Part shown: in pieces, positions 1 through 13,014 of the stretch
Numbering within the stretch: position 1 is the first letter of the stretch
How the letters are laid out: each line of letters starts with the position of its first letter
From: Serilophus lunatus
Taxonomy: Eukaryota > Chordata > Aves > Passeriformes > Eurylaimidae
Direction of reading: 5' to 3'
Assembly (NCBI GenBank): GCA_013399895.1
Contig: VXBA01003437.1
Location: 1,954,156 to 2,018,155 of the forward strand
DNA length: 64,000 nucleotides
The notes under the pieces: model-generated
The model's database searches: none
The model's input: the letters and a program-made list of their open reading frames with translations, nothing else
Told to the model about the DNA's origin: nothing
Position numbers and translations under genes: made by a program

Positions 1-3000
1 AACTTCCACCATCTTCAAACAAGTCCAGTTGGGAGCGGGGAGATTTTGCTACCAGTGGTGTCTCCTGCTCAATTATTTGCATTTCAGCCATCACCGAGTG
101 TGAAACAGAACTAGCACAACAAACAGATAATCATCAGGACCAATGGGTCTGACAGCATCCAGCCCCTAAAATCAGTATACCTCAAAACTAAATCTGACCT
201 TTAGAGGTAGGGCAGGTGCCACAAGTCTTGAGGGAGAGCTATGGGATAGTCAGCCCCCTTTCACCACTTAGCTATGCTCCTTCAGAAGTCTTAAGCTACC
301 TTCTTAAAGGAAGGAATCTGCAAGGGGATATCTGTCAAGCAGCAGGACTCTAGGGCTAGACACTGACAGGCCACATACATCTGTGGAAAAGTTCAAATGA
401 GAACTACAACCTTTGAACAGAGTACCTATTCCTTCTGGTGCCTGAAGCATTTTTAGACATGGACCAGCATATGAGCTCTTTAAATCATCTCCTTATCTGT
501 TACAAGAGCAAGCTAGTGCCTTCAAGAAATTTTTGCAGAGCAGGGTGCTTCCAAGACACCTGTCTGACCTTTGCCATCCACAGCCAAGTACCTTCTGGAC
601 ACCAAGCCCATGCCCAGCCTCTCTGCTTGTTCACGCTTCTTCCCTTCAAGGTTCTGAAGTTTCTTCTCTTCTTTCTTCCGATCAAGCTCCAGTTCCTGAT
701 AAGCCAGTCGCATTGAGGTGACTCTAAAGGAAAGAGGTATGGTGGGTACCAGCTCATTACCCTCCCTCACTGCCTATGCTATGAAGGAGCAAGAGGTAAC
801 CCAGATAACCCATCAAAACAGCCATGTTCACAACAGCCTGCCAAAAATCCTTGCACAGAAGCTACCATTTGTTTTCCCATCTCACCTCCCTTAGGATTCA
901 GCTCTTTTTTGGCTAACCATAATTTCCTTACTGTAGGCACTGCAGTGTCTGTCTTCCCCTCCCCCATCTCTAAATAATGACCCATCTAGTTCAGCCTTTG
1001 CCTTTTTCGGTCCCGTGCGAAGGTGAGTAGAAACAAAATGCTTGCAATATCTGCTCCCTAAACATTTCCACGGATGCTAATTTGAATAAAATATGGCCAG
1101 AGAACTACAGCCCTGCTGCAATAGCCATACTGGCTTCCAGCTACTGCTACCCTAAAATGCAGCATGTTCTGTACTCACCTTAGGTGGTCCTAGGATGAAC
1201 AGCATTAACCTCCTATTACTTCTGCCTTACGTATGCAAGGTACTCATCCCAAACAGGGCACTTACATGGACTCCTCGGCTTGTTTCCTGGACTCCACTGC
1301 CTGCTGCTCCCTCAGCTGCTCTGCCACCTGGGCTTGCCGCTCAATTTCACTGAAGCTCTGGCTGCTTACTTTCTGGGCTCCAAGACCTTTCTTTGCACCC
1401 AACTTGAAAAACAAAAACAAAAAAAATTGCCATTTCTTCACTCTAGTTTGTTCACTGTAGAAGAAAATATGAAACCTGCTTCCTGCTGCACCAATTAGGC
1501 CTTTGGTCTCCCTGCACTGTCACAACCTAGACACCCAAAACAGCTTGCAACACAGTATAGAAGAACACTCAAGAGTTAACCCACCAGTGGACAGCACTAA
1601 GATCAGCCACATACACTTCAGATCACAACCAGTAACAATCGAAAACCTAATCTTTTTTGTACATTAATATACAACCTGTCTAAGCTCTCCCTTCCCCAAA
1701 TGGATCTCTCAGTACGCAGCTTTGTTAAGGGCAGAAAGCAAGGGCCAGGGAAAGGACAGCAGTAATATGAGACATGCCTCTCCATTAAACAAGAGTTCAG
1801 ACATACCCCTTTCTTGGCAGCTCCTGGCTTCTTCTTTCCAATGAGGGAGGATTTAAGTTCTGCATCAAATGAGCAAAAGTGAATTAATTTAACAAGCCAA
1901 AATTAAGACAGCAACCCACATGAACATCCACCACAGTCCAGCTGCTATAGCATCCAGGGCACACCATGCAGCTTTACGTCAGAAGCCTGAGTGACTTCAC
2001 CCAGCCAAGAAAGATGCACTTAGAAGCTCCACAATTGCAGGCTGGTAGCCTAAGGAAGCATGTCCATTGCTGAAGAAACTTGTAAATTTTAATTAAGAAC
2101 TGTGAGTAGCTCCTCTGAGTGTTATGCAGTGGGTGACCCCACACAGTAGGAATAAGGAAAGGTAGGTAGAGAAAGACTAGATTTATTCCATATACAAGTT
2201 CAAGAAAATGCAGCTTCAGAGGCAAAGGTGTCTCCTTACTTTCTACAGCTACATGACTTTTATAAAACCATAGATCATTCCTGACAGCCTTTCCTGTATC
2301 TAGTCTTAACCATAACCTTTTGAAATAAGGGAATTCAAAACATTCACACTATCCCGGACTGTTTTCCACTTGCTGTTATTAACATTTGTTTGTTGTTGGG
2401 GTTTTTCAATTGTCAAAAAACATTTTACAGAAATATCAATAAGGTCTCTTTACAGATGTGAAATAGCTAGTTTAGATCCCAATACAGCACATATAAGCTT
2501 TGGCTCATTCTCTCCCCCCCAGGCACAGGAAGCTAAATTTAGAACTGAAGGCAGAATCACAGAAGGGGCAAGCAGAGTTGTCACAAGCAGCCAGTGCAGG
2601 CCAGCTGTTAGCCAGTTACCTCTGGCAGGAGTAGCCCCTTGTGTTGATAGACACATGGACATGTCTGAGGAAGAGACATAAAACATGGGGAATGAACAGA
2701 AATTTGAGGACACAGGCTTTCCACCCAGAATGAAACCACTGTGGGCTAGGAACATGCCCTCAGTAAGGAAAGAAGCTCCAGTTAGATGCTCTGTTTGCAG
2801 CCAGGACAGTAATGGCAGGGGAGAATCAGATAAAAATCCCTATTACTTTGACATCTAAAAATTCATTTGTCTCCAAAGGTTTTGTGGAAAAACAAACCAG
2901 AAAACCAAACACCACAGCCACGTGGCTTTGATCATCCAAGTTCTAGATATGCAAATGCCAAGTTTTGTCCAAAGCTCAAAAAAATGAAAACATGTTTTTG

Positions 3001-6000
3001 GGAAGGCTTTGAACTCAATCATCCAAAGAAGGAGGAAACCTCTAATAAATTGTGGCTTGGTTTTTGGGTTGAGAAACATGCTTAGTACTGGCTCCACATA
3101 AAGATAAGTTTCTTTAGGCATTCTAGACATTGCCTCATTGGTTCCAGCTCCACTGAGCTTACTACTGAACAGTAGGTATAAGAGCAAGACTGATACAAGA
3201 GACAGTGAAGAGTCTCGACTTACCTACAGCAGCTTTAGGAGATGTGCTCAACAAGTCAATGGATGGGCCCTGGCTTGGATCTGTGGGCGCAAAACCAGAA
3301 GAAACATTCAGCAGATTGATTTCCAACCCTTCTTTTCCAGTTTGCTCACAGCTTCACTATATCTCTTCTAGCTCTTCTGCCCCCACCAAAAATGAAGTTA
3401 CAGCTTGAAACATGCACAATTTCCCAAGCACAACAACTTTACATCTCCACAGAGCAAATTATACTTTCTGCAAAGTTCTTAGCACAGTAAAAGCAACCAC
3501 TCTGCAAGGAAATATACAAAGTCATTTCAAATTGCAGTTATGCCCCCAGACTCTTGGTTTTCTTGTCATTCACTCTAGAAACAGCTTTCTGCTCTATATT
3601 TATGTAATTTTCAGAACCACACAATTCAAGGGATAGAGAAGAGTGTTTAGACATTTAGGTATGATTATGCCTGGAAGCAGGGAAACAGGGCAGCAAATCC
3701 ACAAAACAGTTTTGTGTGCATTTCAGGAAAAGCAGAGAACTGATCCCAAACAGAGCAGTGTTTTTCAAGTCTCCACTAATTTAACTAAGTATCACAGAGT
3801 ACATACAGCTTCCACTCCTTCAAGTCTGAACGAAAAGAAAAGCCCAGCCCTTCCAACTGTGGTACAGAACTGTATTCTCCTGGAAATGAAGGCAGGTTCT
3901 TGGAAAAAAATTATTCAGCAAAGAACTCACTTGACACTTCATTGCCTTCTGATGACTTTGCTGCTTTTTCCACGTCCGGAGAAGACTGTGCAGGATTCTG
4001 GCTGGCATCTGCTACATCCCAGGTACTGGAAGACTGCAAGGACATGTTTATTCCAGTGATTTGCAAAAGAACGAACCAAAAAGTCCTGAACTTACTTCAG
4101 GTTTAGTAACCTGTATTCAATTTTAGGCCAAAGAAAACTTGTTCTAAACTTCAGACTACATCTTTGTTGAAGATAACATATGGACAAATCCACATTCCCT
4201 TAACAGGACAAAAATTAAAATAGAAGCTAAAGCTGAATGAAAGACCAGGAGGTATGACAGCATCATTTCATAGTTGGCTACTGCAAGGACTTCCCAGGTT
4301 AAATAAGACTTGCTTACATCTAGGAGAAAGTCTCAATGAGTTTTCCTGGAAAAACACTAAACCTCTTCTCCCACTGTCTCTATTTGCCACACAGCAAGTT
4401 CTCACGTTACTGTATTCACCTGAGAAAGTCTGCCTAGCATTGTGCAGACAGTTGCCCAAATCCATTTCACCAGGGTGTGTGCACTGAAAAGCTGTCTGAA
4501 CCACAAGTTCAAAGGAATAACTAGTTCTTGCTTTAACTGTACAAAGAAATTACGCATTAACACAGCACACAAAGCATCCTGCAGAGAGTAGCTGGTAGCT
4601 CTGAGTATTCCTTGAAAGGAAACATGGTCTCAAAAACAAAAGACAAGGATATTACAGGACCCATCAGGGACTGCTCAAATCTGTGACTATGTCCTAGGCA
4701 GACGACTGAACCTTAGTTCTTCCATGCTACTACTGAATGATTATACAATTTAGTGTCCTTCCAAACTAAGTGGGACTGCTCCTGACTGGACATCTGACTA
4801 CCTGAGAGCTATTAAGGCTGCCTGGGGTAGGCAGTTCTTCTCACCTGCGTGTGCTCTGTGAAGAAATCAGCATCGCTCTTGTCAGGGGAGTGCCCAGGGG
4901 CTCCACTCAGTCCATCTATAAACAGCTGAAGAGAGGAGAGAGGAAAAAAGAAGGTATCTTACAAGACTCAGCCTCCAGCACTGCCCATCTAACAGCACCG
5001 AGCAGCTCAGACTTACATCAGTGCCATACTTGGCCATGGCAGCGCTCGCCAGCTGCCGGATCTTCTCCCGGTACATCTGGGCAGCTCGGCTGTTGTACTT
5101 GGCGTTGGCGTCGGTGGTGGTACAGCCGTGCTGCCGGAAGAAAGCCGTCTGCAGAGAGAGCAACGTTCAGGCTCCTGACTGCTACACCATACCCAAGCAA
5201 GCATTAGACAAACTCGAGATAAAGAAAGCTTCCCAGAGCCAGAGGGTATATACTGAGAACACTGCATGAACCAACTATTCGCTCCTCAACTTTCTCCAAG
5301 ACGTTTCACTGCAGGCCCCAGGGGCTTATGAAAACCATCCATATCCTCCACAGAAGGATGATTCTGAGTCACAATGCTGAGCAGGAGTTTTCAAACTGAT
5401 CAGAGTTATTATTGAAGAAGACTAAGCCTCATTTAAATGAGGTGCAAAAAAATGACAGATCTGCACATCAGAAAACAATGCATGCAAAGGTCACAGTCTG
5501 ACTTCCAAGCACACCTGACACATGCCCTCCCTTCATGACACATTTCACATGAGTTTGGGATCCAGAAAAAGAACAGGTGAGGTTGGTACTGAGAAAGCCA
5601 CACAAAGGAAAGGAACAAGAAACAGAGAATGTGGACTAGCACGAGAGAAAACAAGCAAGATGCCTGCAGAGGCTCCTCACCGCGTTGGCATTGCTGCCCA
5701 CTTGCATACACCTCAGCTGGAACCAGTTCCAGTTAGAATCCAACTCTGTAGACCTGTGTGAGAACCAATTATTTCTATCAATAAAGAGCAGGCATACCAA
5801 ATGCAAAAGCAAGCTCTGACCTAAAATGGTCAGCTATCCCACTACCACCCCAGAGTGTATGAGGGAAAGAGGGAAAGAACATCTTGGTAACTTCTTTGCT
5901 CTGTAAAACATTTATTTCGAACTTTTTAAAGTGAGGAAAGAAACCAGCTTCACACCAAATAACATCCAAATTTTGAGGATCTCTCACTTGTACTGCTTGT

Positions 6001-7033
6001 TTAGAGGGCAGAGCTTGAGCTAGGGAAGCACAGCCAAGAACTTTCACTCTACATGTGATCTCACATGTAGACTTGTATTCAGCCCATCCCACAGATCAGG
6101 CCAAAACACGTGACAAAGCCACTGAGGCAACATCCGAGTAAAGCCAGAGAACACAGTGTGTTTCATACCAGTTACTCAACTTCTGTCTGAACAAGTAAAG
6201 GTCACAGTTCTGTTACTTAAAATGCTAACTTTTATAGGTACTGAAAAGAACTAGACTGAAAATCCAACGCCATCTCCCCCTCTGCGTTGATATAGAACAG
6301 ATTAAATAATATTCCTTCTTTTGCCTTGCTCAGCATTACAAGCACGACTTCCGTGCTGCTGTTTTACTGTCCAGATTCACCCCTACCACTCTCCTCTCTG
6401 CTTCTACAACTCGAGGTCCAGACAGCATTCCTGCAAGGTTAGCAAAAGCAACACCTCGATGTTCCACTCGAGGTGCTTCGGAAACTCCATCTTGGAAGGG
6501 CCGAGCGACCCAGAAGCTGCAGCGAATGAGCCACACGGAACCCGAGGCGACCGCGCCGCCCCCGCCCGCTCCCGCTCCCAGCCCCGCGGCCCCGGGCCCC
6601 GCACCTGATGAAGCTGAGGTGCACGCCCAGGGACCGGTGCGCGCCGGAGCAGTCGATGCACAGGAACACCCCATAGGTGATGCTGGCCCAGCTCGGGTTC
6701 TTGGCGCCGCAGTCGAAGCACGACTAAAGCGAATGCAGAGAGACAGCCGGGCTGAGGCTGAGGCGGACGCCCCGCCGTCCCCCGGCTCTCCTCGGGCCCT
6801 CCTCAAGAGCCGCTAACCGGCCGCCCCAAGAGCTGCCGCAGCGCGGGCCGGAGCCCGCCGGGGCCGGAGCCGGGGCCGGGGCCTGGTCCGAGCGCGGGCC
6901 TCGGCCGCAGGGCAGCAGCCCGGCACGGAGAGCCCGGCGGTCCCCGGCCGCGTCCCGGTACCTTGTTGGCCGGCGCTGCCCGGAGCCGCTTGAAGAGGGT
7001 CTGGATCTCCGTCTTGCTCGGCTCCGCTGCCAT
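1..7033 (-). CDS. ARFGAP2: ARFGAP2, ADP-ribosylation factor GTPase-activating protein 2 (3' end outside window)
   Basis: Coding exons on the minus strand are 7033-6962, 6723-6605, 5753-5681, 5148-5017, 4925-4845, 4033-3931, 3280-3224, 1859-1807, 1402-1266, 723-592 and 110-<1. All boundaries are AG/GT and in phase, giving about 356 residues (human protein about 521). The ArfGAP domain is at the N-terminus. Its C4 zinc finger is visible at Cys26, Cys29, Cys46 and Cys49, followed by the arginine-finger segment GAHRSLG (Arg54). After it come an acidic/Ser-rich linker, a lysine-rich repeat (GKKKPGAAKKG, then GAKKGLGAQK) and a charged, probably coiled-coil stretch rich in Glu/Lys/Gln. The start is the first ATG in the CpG island and matches MAAEPSKTEIQ of the family. 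Known role of the family: it stimulates GTP hydrolysis on ARF1 at the Golgi and binds coatomer in COPI vesicle cycling. Identification is by recalled similarity to human ARFGAP2; ARFGAP3 is the alternative, but the neighbours favour ARFGAP2. Confidence 0.95.
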
Positions 7034-7260
7034 GATCTCTCCTTCCCAGACTCCCCCGCGCGGACGGGGGCCGGCCGGGTCCAATCGGCGCCGCGGCCGC
7101 TCTGTGCTGGGCCGGCCCCGCCCCGCCGGGAGCCGCCCGGGGCCGGGAGCTGTCGGGGCGCCTCCCGTACCCCTCGCACACCGGAGGCTGAACGCCAACG
7201 GGGGCGTCCCACGCCCCGACACCCTCGTCAGCTCCGAGTGCTCGCTGCACACCCTGTGCA
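6520..7260 (-). promoter_or_regulatory. ARFGAP2: CpG island promoter of ARFGAP2
   Basis: This is a sharply bounded GC- and CpG-rich block that covers ARFGAP2 coding exons 1 and 2 and the upstream flank. An inverted CCAAT box (CCAAT on the plus strand near 7080) lies about 50 bases upstream of the ATG. There is no TATA box. The pattern is typical of a housekeeping promoter. The transcription start cannot be fixed from sequence alone. Confidence 0.7.
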
Positions 7261-7297
7261 GCCACAGCCTGATGCGCTGGAACAAGTGACCGCCGAT

Positions 7298-7765
7298 TTG
7301 GAAACAGAGTCACAGAATATCCAGAGTTGTAAGGGACCCCCAGGGGTCATCAAAGGGACCCACAATGATCACCAAAGTCCAAGTCCTGTCCCTGCGCAGG
7401 ACAGCCCCGAGAGTCACACCGTGTGCCTGAGGGCGTTGTGCAAACGCTTCTTGAACTCTGGCAGGTTTGGTGCTGCGACCACTGCCCTGGGGAACCTGTT
7501 CCATGCCCGACCACCTTCTGGTGGAAAACTTTTCCTAATGCCCAACTTAAACCTCCCCTGGCACAACTTCAGGCCATTCCCTCGGGTTCCGTCACTAGTC
7601 CACACAGAGAAGAGATCAGTGCCTGCCCCTCTTCCCCTCATGAGGAGGCTGTAGCTGCAGTGAGGTCTCCCCTCCGTCTCCTCTTCTCCAGGCTGAACAG
7701 ATCAAGTGGCCTCAGCCACTCCTCATACGGCTTCCCTTCAAGGCCTTTCACCATCTTCTCAGGAA
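7298..7765 (-). mobile_element. CR1 LINE, 5'-truncated, minus orientation
   Basis: Read on the minus strand, this shows the typical 3' part of chicken repeat 1. It has the end of the reverse transcriptase reading frame (a decayed frame with GNGLKLCQGRFKLGIRK near 7530-7590, then a WNRFPR segment), the short 3' UTR, and an end at an ATTCTGTG-like octamer near 7307-7315. CR1 is the dominant LINE of birds and other sauropsids. The 3' end lies about 270 bases upstream of the ARFGAP2 start codon, directly against the CpG island. Confidence 0.9.
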
Positions 7766-8341
7766 GCACAAGCTAATCCTATGCAGTAATCAAGGCAGCA
7801 TGAGGCAATAATCAAGGTAGGGAAATTTTTACTTCAGAGCAAAGATGATGTCAGGGCCCTTTAACTGTTGTATTACCCGCCTGGAAGCAGGAAGGTATGG
7901 AATAGAAAGTCATTCAGTTATAATGCACAAAAACCAGTAGAAAATGTGGTTGAACTAAAAGTCAATGCCATGTAGCCCATTTCATGCTTTAGCTAACAGA
8001 ACAAAGCCAAAAAAAGGCTGCAGAGCAAGGAGAGAGTCAGAAGGGCAACAACAACAAAAGCTAATCAGTAGCATGGTATCACATGCTAATAGTCTGGGAT
8101 TTCCTTACCTCCAAAAAGAGATTGCTCTGCAGCACCAGCTTGTCACTAAGGGAAACAGTTCATGTACTAATATCTGGACTTTCCGTTTAAAGACTTTCAC
8201 TCATTTCCACATTATCCACAGATATTAAGGTAGACCTTAGAATTCATTCCAATGGGAACCTAGGACTCATGATCCTAGGAAGATACATAAAGTCTTGAGA
8301 CACAGAGATGCAATTAGGATTTTCAGTTGCTGGAAAAAAAA

Positions 8342-8370
8342 AAACCTGCAGGAAAACCCCCTGCAGGTTT
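8342..8370. repeat. Perfect 11-bp inverted repeat (hairpin)
   Basis: The arms AAACCTGCAGG (8342-8352) and CCTGCAGGTTT (8360-8370) are exact reverse complements around a 7-base loop. A run of A precedes the left arm. Each arm contains a PstI/SbfI-like CCTGCAGG core. No coding context; function unknown. Confidence 0.8.
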
Positions 8371-9565
8371 AGCATGGACTCGTGTTTTGGGAATCAGCAA
8401 AGCTCTAACTATATGATTAGAGTGAGATCTGATATGGGAGGCACAGTAAGATGAGAGGCTTCTGGCTGACACATCTGATTCAAGCTACTCTTGAGATGAG
8501 TTTATGAACTGGGCAATGAAGCCTGATCTAGTGTGACAGGGCTCATTCTCAGCAGCACTCTTGTCTTAAGTAGCCCCTTGTTCCTGTTCTCTTATGCTGC
8601 CACCTTAATTGTGCCTTAATTAAATGCCCATTTCTAGGATTACACAAACAGTGCTGGGGAACCAATTCAGGTAAAAGTAACCGATAGCAGTTTCCTCACA
8701 GCTATTTTTAAACGAATTGAGTTCCCTGATGCCACTCATGGTGCAGCTGTCCTGGCAGTCATACAGGAGAGCTGATAGCAGGCTGCAGCAAGGGCTGGTT
8801 GCACACTGGGAGAAGGGGAGCTGTGAGGAGGATGTTCCTGAGGCCAGCAAGCCATGGCCCATTGCCACAGGATCTGATCACACAGAGCAAGTCGGGCCCA
8901 GCATAGATTTGACCAAAAATTGAGATAGCTGGCAATCTTAATGGTGATGCAGTAGTTGTCCATCAAGCCAGGTCAGGATCAGGCCCAGTGACTGCCAGGC
9001 ATGTTTGTGGTGACAAGGCAAGTCAAGACTGAGGTCAGGCTGGTAAACCAGCCTACAGATCAGGATCAACAGGGCACAGCCAGAGTCCATTTTGCCTCCA
9101 GCATAGCTCAGACAAGGACTAGTACCTCTCGGCTGAGTTTAAATGCAAACACACCCACACCCTCCAACCCTATGGGCTGGCTTGTGTAGAGCCCCAGGTA
9201 AGGCTACTCAGGACAGTGAAGGTCTATTAATGCATTCAGAGCCCTGACAGGTGAAGCTGCAGAGGGGCCTGGAGAGAGAGTCTGTGGGTCCAGGGTGGAG
9301 GCTGTGTAAGCCGCATCTTGTGTAGAAGAGGAAGTTCAGATGATGGGTGTATGTTGGCAGTGTTTGTGTTCATGTTGGCTAGAGCTGCCTCAAACTGAGT
9401 TGCTTGCTCCTGCCTTGTCATCATCTGTTGTGTGGTGCTGCTTCTCTCCTCTGTTTCATTCTCAAGAGGTCTGTGTTTGGCTGTGTGATGGAGATGTCAC
9501 ACAGGGGTTAGGAGGGACGGAGTCTCTTCATGCTGATGTTCTCCCAGCTGAAGCTTGTGAGATAG

Positions 9566-10098
9566 TGTTGTACTTTTGACCAGGAAAGAGTTAATTTTTT
9601 TTTTAGTAGCTGGTGTTTTGCATGTAGTATGAGAGTAATGTTGGTAACACAACTGGTGTTTTGGTTGTTGCCGAGGTGGTTGATCTAAGCTAAGGACTTT
9701 TGAGTTTCTCATGCTCTGCCAGTGTGAAGCTGCCAAAAAAGCTGTGAGGGAGCACAGCCAGGATAGCTGATCAGAACTGTCCAAAGGGATATTCCATACC
9801 ATGAAATGTGATGCCCAGTATATAAACTAGAGGGAGTTGGTTGGGAGGGGCTGATTGCTGTTTGGAGATGAGATGGGATGGGCATTGGTCAGCAGGTGGT
9901 GAGCAGTTGTATTGTGCATCACTTGTGTTTCTTGGGTTTAATTCCATTATTATTTATTTATTTTTACTTAATTTCAGTTATTAAAGTGTTCTTATCTCAA
10001 CCCAGTAGTTTTACGTCTTTCCGATTCTCCTCCCCATCCCCCTGGGAGGTGTGGGTGGAGTGAGCCAGTGTGTACTTGTGGTACTTGGATGCAGACAG
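9566..10098 (+). mobile_element. LTR of an endogenous retrovirus (ERV-L-like), apparently solo
   Basis: The order of signals fits a retroviral LTR. An upstream U3-like block is followed by TATATAAA at 9819-9826, a transcript-start region, ATTAAA at 9980-9985, a pyrimidine-rich stretch near 10015-10040 and a GTG/GTGA-rich U5. The phrase TTATCTCAACCC followed by TTCCGATTCTCCTCCCCATC is one I recognise from bird ERV-L LTRs. No second LTR and no gag/pol remnant was recognised next to it, so it is read as a solo LTR. Both borders are approximate. Family assignment is from memory. Confidence 0.7.
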
Positions 10099-12962
10099 AG
10101 GGAAATGGCATGTGCCCAGGAGGAGGCAAGGCATCTTCAGAGGCCAGTAGGTCAGTGTCACACTTTGTCTCTGCCTGTCTGTGCTGGTAGACACGGGGAG
10201 GTACAGTACAGGCTCCTCTTCTTCGTGGAGGGAGCAGTTTCTGTTCACTGCACCGTGTCCCAGGAAGCTTGCTACAACAGGGTTACTTAAATTCACTCCC
10301 TCAGCAGGGTCCCTTGCAGGCCTTCCAGTGCAGGCTGGTTGCTCCAGATCCTGGCAAAGCTGCTGATTCTGTCCATCAGTTTTGCATAAAAGCAGCAGGA
10401 AGAGCATGCTGCTGGTCTGAGAAATAATCAGCTTCTTTTTGTTGCCTTTGTCAGTTACAGGAAAGACCTCCTGCTGCTGACTGTTCCCCATGAGCGTGTG
10501 TTGTCTCTGCACTGTTCTTGCTATTTCCTGCATCTGTTTATTTTGCATCTCTTATGCTTTAGTACTGAATTTCTGAGCTCCAAGCTGGCAGCCTGCTCTT
10601 TGGCCCTCAGCTTCCCCATCTACTTACATCACATCTGACATCTGCCTCTTTCTTCCTGATTGCTGTGACACCAAGCCTGAGCCTGATGTCGTCCCCCAGT
10701 CAGAGATCACCTTGCTGTTACCCATCTCTGTCAATAAAAGATAGTCCTCAGCGTCATCTGAGAGCAAAGGAAAGCAAAGGTCAGTGACTAAGCTTGTTCT
10801 TGGAGTCTGCCATACCACTGGGGACAACATTATCAGTAGAGAAGTCTGGCTATCTGAGCATGAGGTCACTGTGAAAGAGCTGGAGAGACTTAAGAGTCAA
10901 GTGCTGTGATGAGGATAAAACATACCCTGTGCTTTCAGGCCTGAAAAGAAGAAGAGAAGCATAGAGAAAGTGCTTCTTTGCGAGTCTGTCCAAAATCAGG
11001 GTGGCAGAAGGAAAGAGGGACGTTTTGCTCTCTTCTCACTGTCCAGCAAAGAACATGAGTGAAAGGACTGAACAGGAGAGAGGTGAGATGGCTGAGTTGC
11101 TCTCCTATTCAGACCCAAAGGTCTATAATGCTTTTGCTGTATGAGATTTGGGAAAGGGTCTGACAAATTCAGTAAAACACCCCAAAAATAACATGGAGAT
11201 ATAGTTTCCCATGGATCATGGTGTTGAGTAATGGGGTACCAGGAATCTACAATGATGCCTTGGGCAGAGAATCAATTCCTAACACAAATCTATTACTTAC
11301 ACATCTCCCTCCCTGCCCCACCAAGCAGTTTACAGACATGAATTAATCCACATGATTTCCTTTGTCAGTAGCCCTGGGAGACAGCTCTGCTCAGGGCTAT
11401 TTTCAGCAGTGGAAAGAGCAAATATAGCCATAAATGAAGGAGAGGAGAGCAGGATAGAAGGTGTTTTCCCTCTCACCAGAACAAGGTTCCCAGCATCTAT
11501 GTCCTTTGCTGAAGATGTAAGAAAATGCTCCCGATTTCCTGTGATTTCAGGGATCATATGGAAACTTTTCCATATCGTTAGGTTAGGTTTCTGTCCAAGT
11601 TAGCAAATTGCCCTGCATTCTCATAGGGCCATATATTCACTGGGATTTATGTGAGGGAAGCAGATGGCTGAGGGTCATGGGTGACCAGCCTGTCAGTGTG
11701 CCAGACTGAGTGTATTTAGTAGCTGCCTCCCTAGGAAAAAGTATAGCACTGAGGCAGCAGTCGCATTACAGCCTGACTCCTTGCAATGCTTCCAGCAAGA
11801 TCTAAGATAAGGAGCTAATAGACTACATGTAGAGCGAATATTTTGTTCAGGTTTACCACTTACACCGTTTTACTGCAGTCTTGCAAATGATGTGGTTTGG
11901 AGAAAGGCCATCAAAGGTGGAAGAAACACATAAATTAAGAAACACAATGGATGGGTAACTCGAGGTATTGAGGAGCAGGGTCATGGCTGGTTTGCTCTGA
12001 TTTGGGGTTGTGTTGCAGCCAAGAGGCTGGTCCTGCTGCATGTGCTGCCCCATGCATCCACTCTGGCAGGAGGCAGCCATGGGCTGAGTTGTGTCCCTTG
12101 CCCTGCTCTCAAGTGCTGATTGTCATTGCACTGCTGAGCTCATCTCCTCCTGCTGCTCGCTGGATTGCTGAAGGAAGAGGGGACTTTCCCTTTCAGCTGT
12201 GACAGACAATGTTACTGAGCTACCAGGCAAAACTGCTGGGGTTTGATGGAAAGGGTAACTGGAGTGTGGGGCTGGGGAGGGAGCATGCTGCTCCTGAGTA
12301 GTTGTTGAGTGTGTGTGTATATTCATGTATGTCTTCAGGCATTTCTTTTGTACCTCTATTTCCAATTTTATAATCAAATGCTTATTTGCAAATGTCAGGT
12401 AATATCACCTCTGGCCTGGCAGATGCTTTGGATTCAGGAGGCTTTGGAGATACCCTAAATTAGGGGTGAGCTGGCAGATGTGCCCTGGGGTTTCCTGCTT
12501 CTGAGGACAAGTTTTAGACTTTGCTGTAATGGTCTGTTTGGAGATGTTACAGTTGTCCCTGCTGGGAGCAGGCTTTTTAGCAGGGGCCAGTCACTCAGCT
12601 GATGGAAGACACGTTCATCACACCACATGGGAGCAAAGCAGACAAACTGGGTAGCGAGCAGGCCCTGAACAACCTCACCTCCTTTCTGTGGTGAAACAAA
12701 CATCCATAGGACTGTGGATGCAGCATTCCTTAAGAACTGTGTGGCACCTGTGGGGAAGCCCTGAGGAGAATTTGAGAGAAAGGGCTAGTGTGGTCACAGC
12801 TGGGGGCAGTGACTGTTTTGTTGTCAGCCTCCTTCTGAAAGCAGGAACAATAGACTCAGGAAGGAAAGAGGTAGTGAAGTCAAAGGGGGAGAGTGCACGA
12901 CCGGGAAGAAGACATCCAGCTGCTTGGACAGAAAGGAAATGCAGGGAGAAAGGGACCATGGG

Positions 12963-13014
12963 ATCTGTAACTAGCAGGACCCAGTTAAATCTGTAACTAG
13001 CAGGACCCAGTTAA
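12963..13014. repeat. Two perfect tandem copies of a 26-bp unit
   Basis: The unit beginning ATCTGTAACTAGCAGG occurs at 12963-12988 and again, without a mismatch, at 12989-13014. The perfect identity suggests a recent duplication, or a collapsed or expanded minisatellite. It lies in the gene-free interval. Confidence 0.9.

Noticed and set aside
6336..7313. Several 100-166 residue frames on both strands around the ARFGAP2 first exons
   Set aside because: They are shadows of CpG-rich DNA overlapping the real exons 1 and 2 in other frames or reading through the introns.
7414..7654. Open frames at 7.4-7.65 kb on both strands
   Set aside because: They belong to the decayed CR1 reverse transcriptase end or its complement, not to a host gene.
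10100..12960. Internal endogenous retrovirus region next to the LTR
   Set aside because: No gag, protease or polymerase similarity and no second LTR could be recognised.
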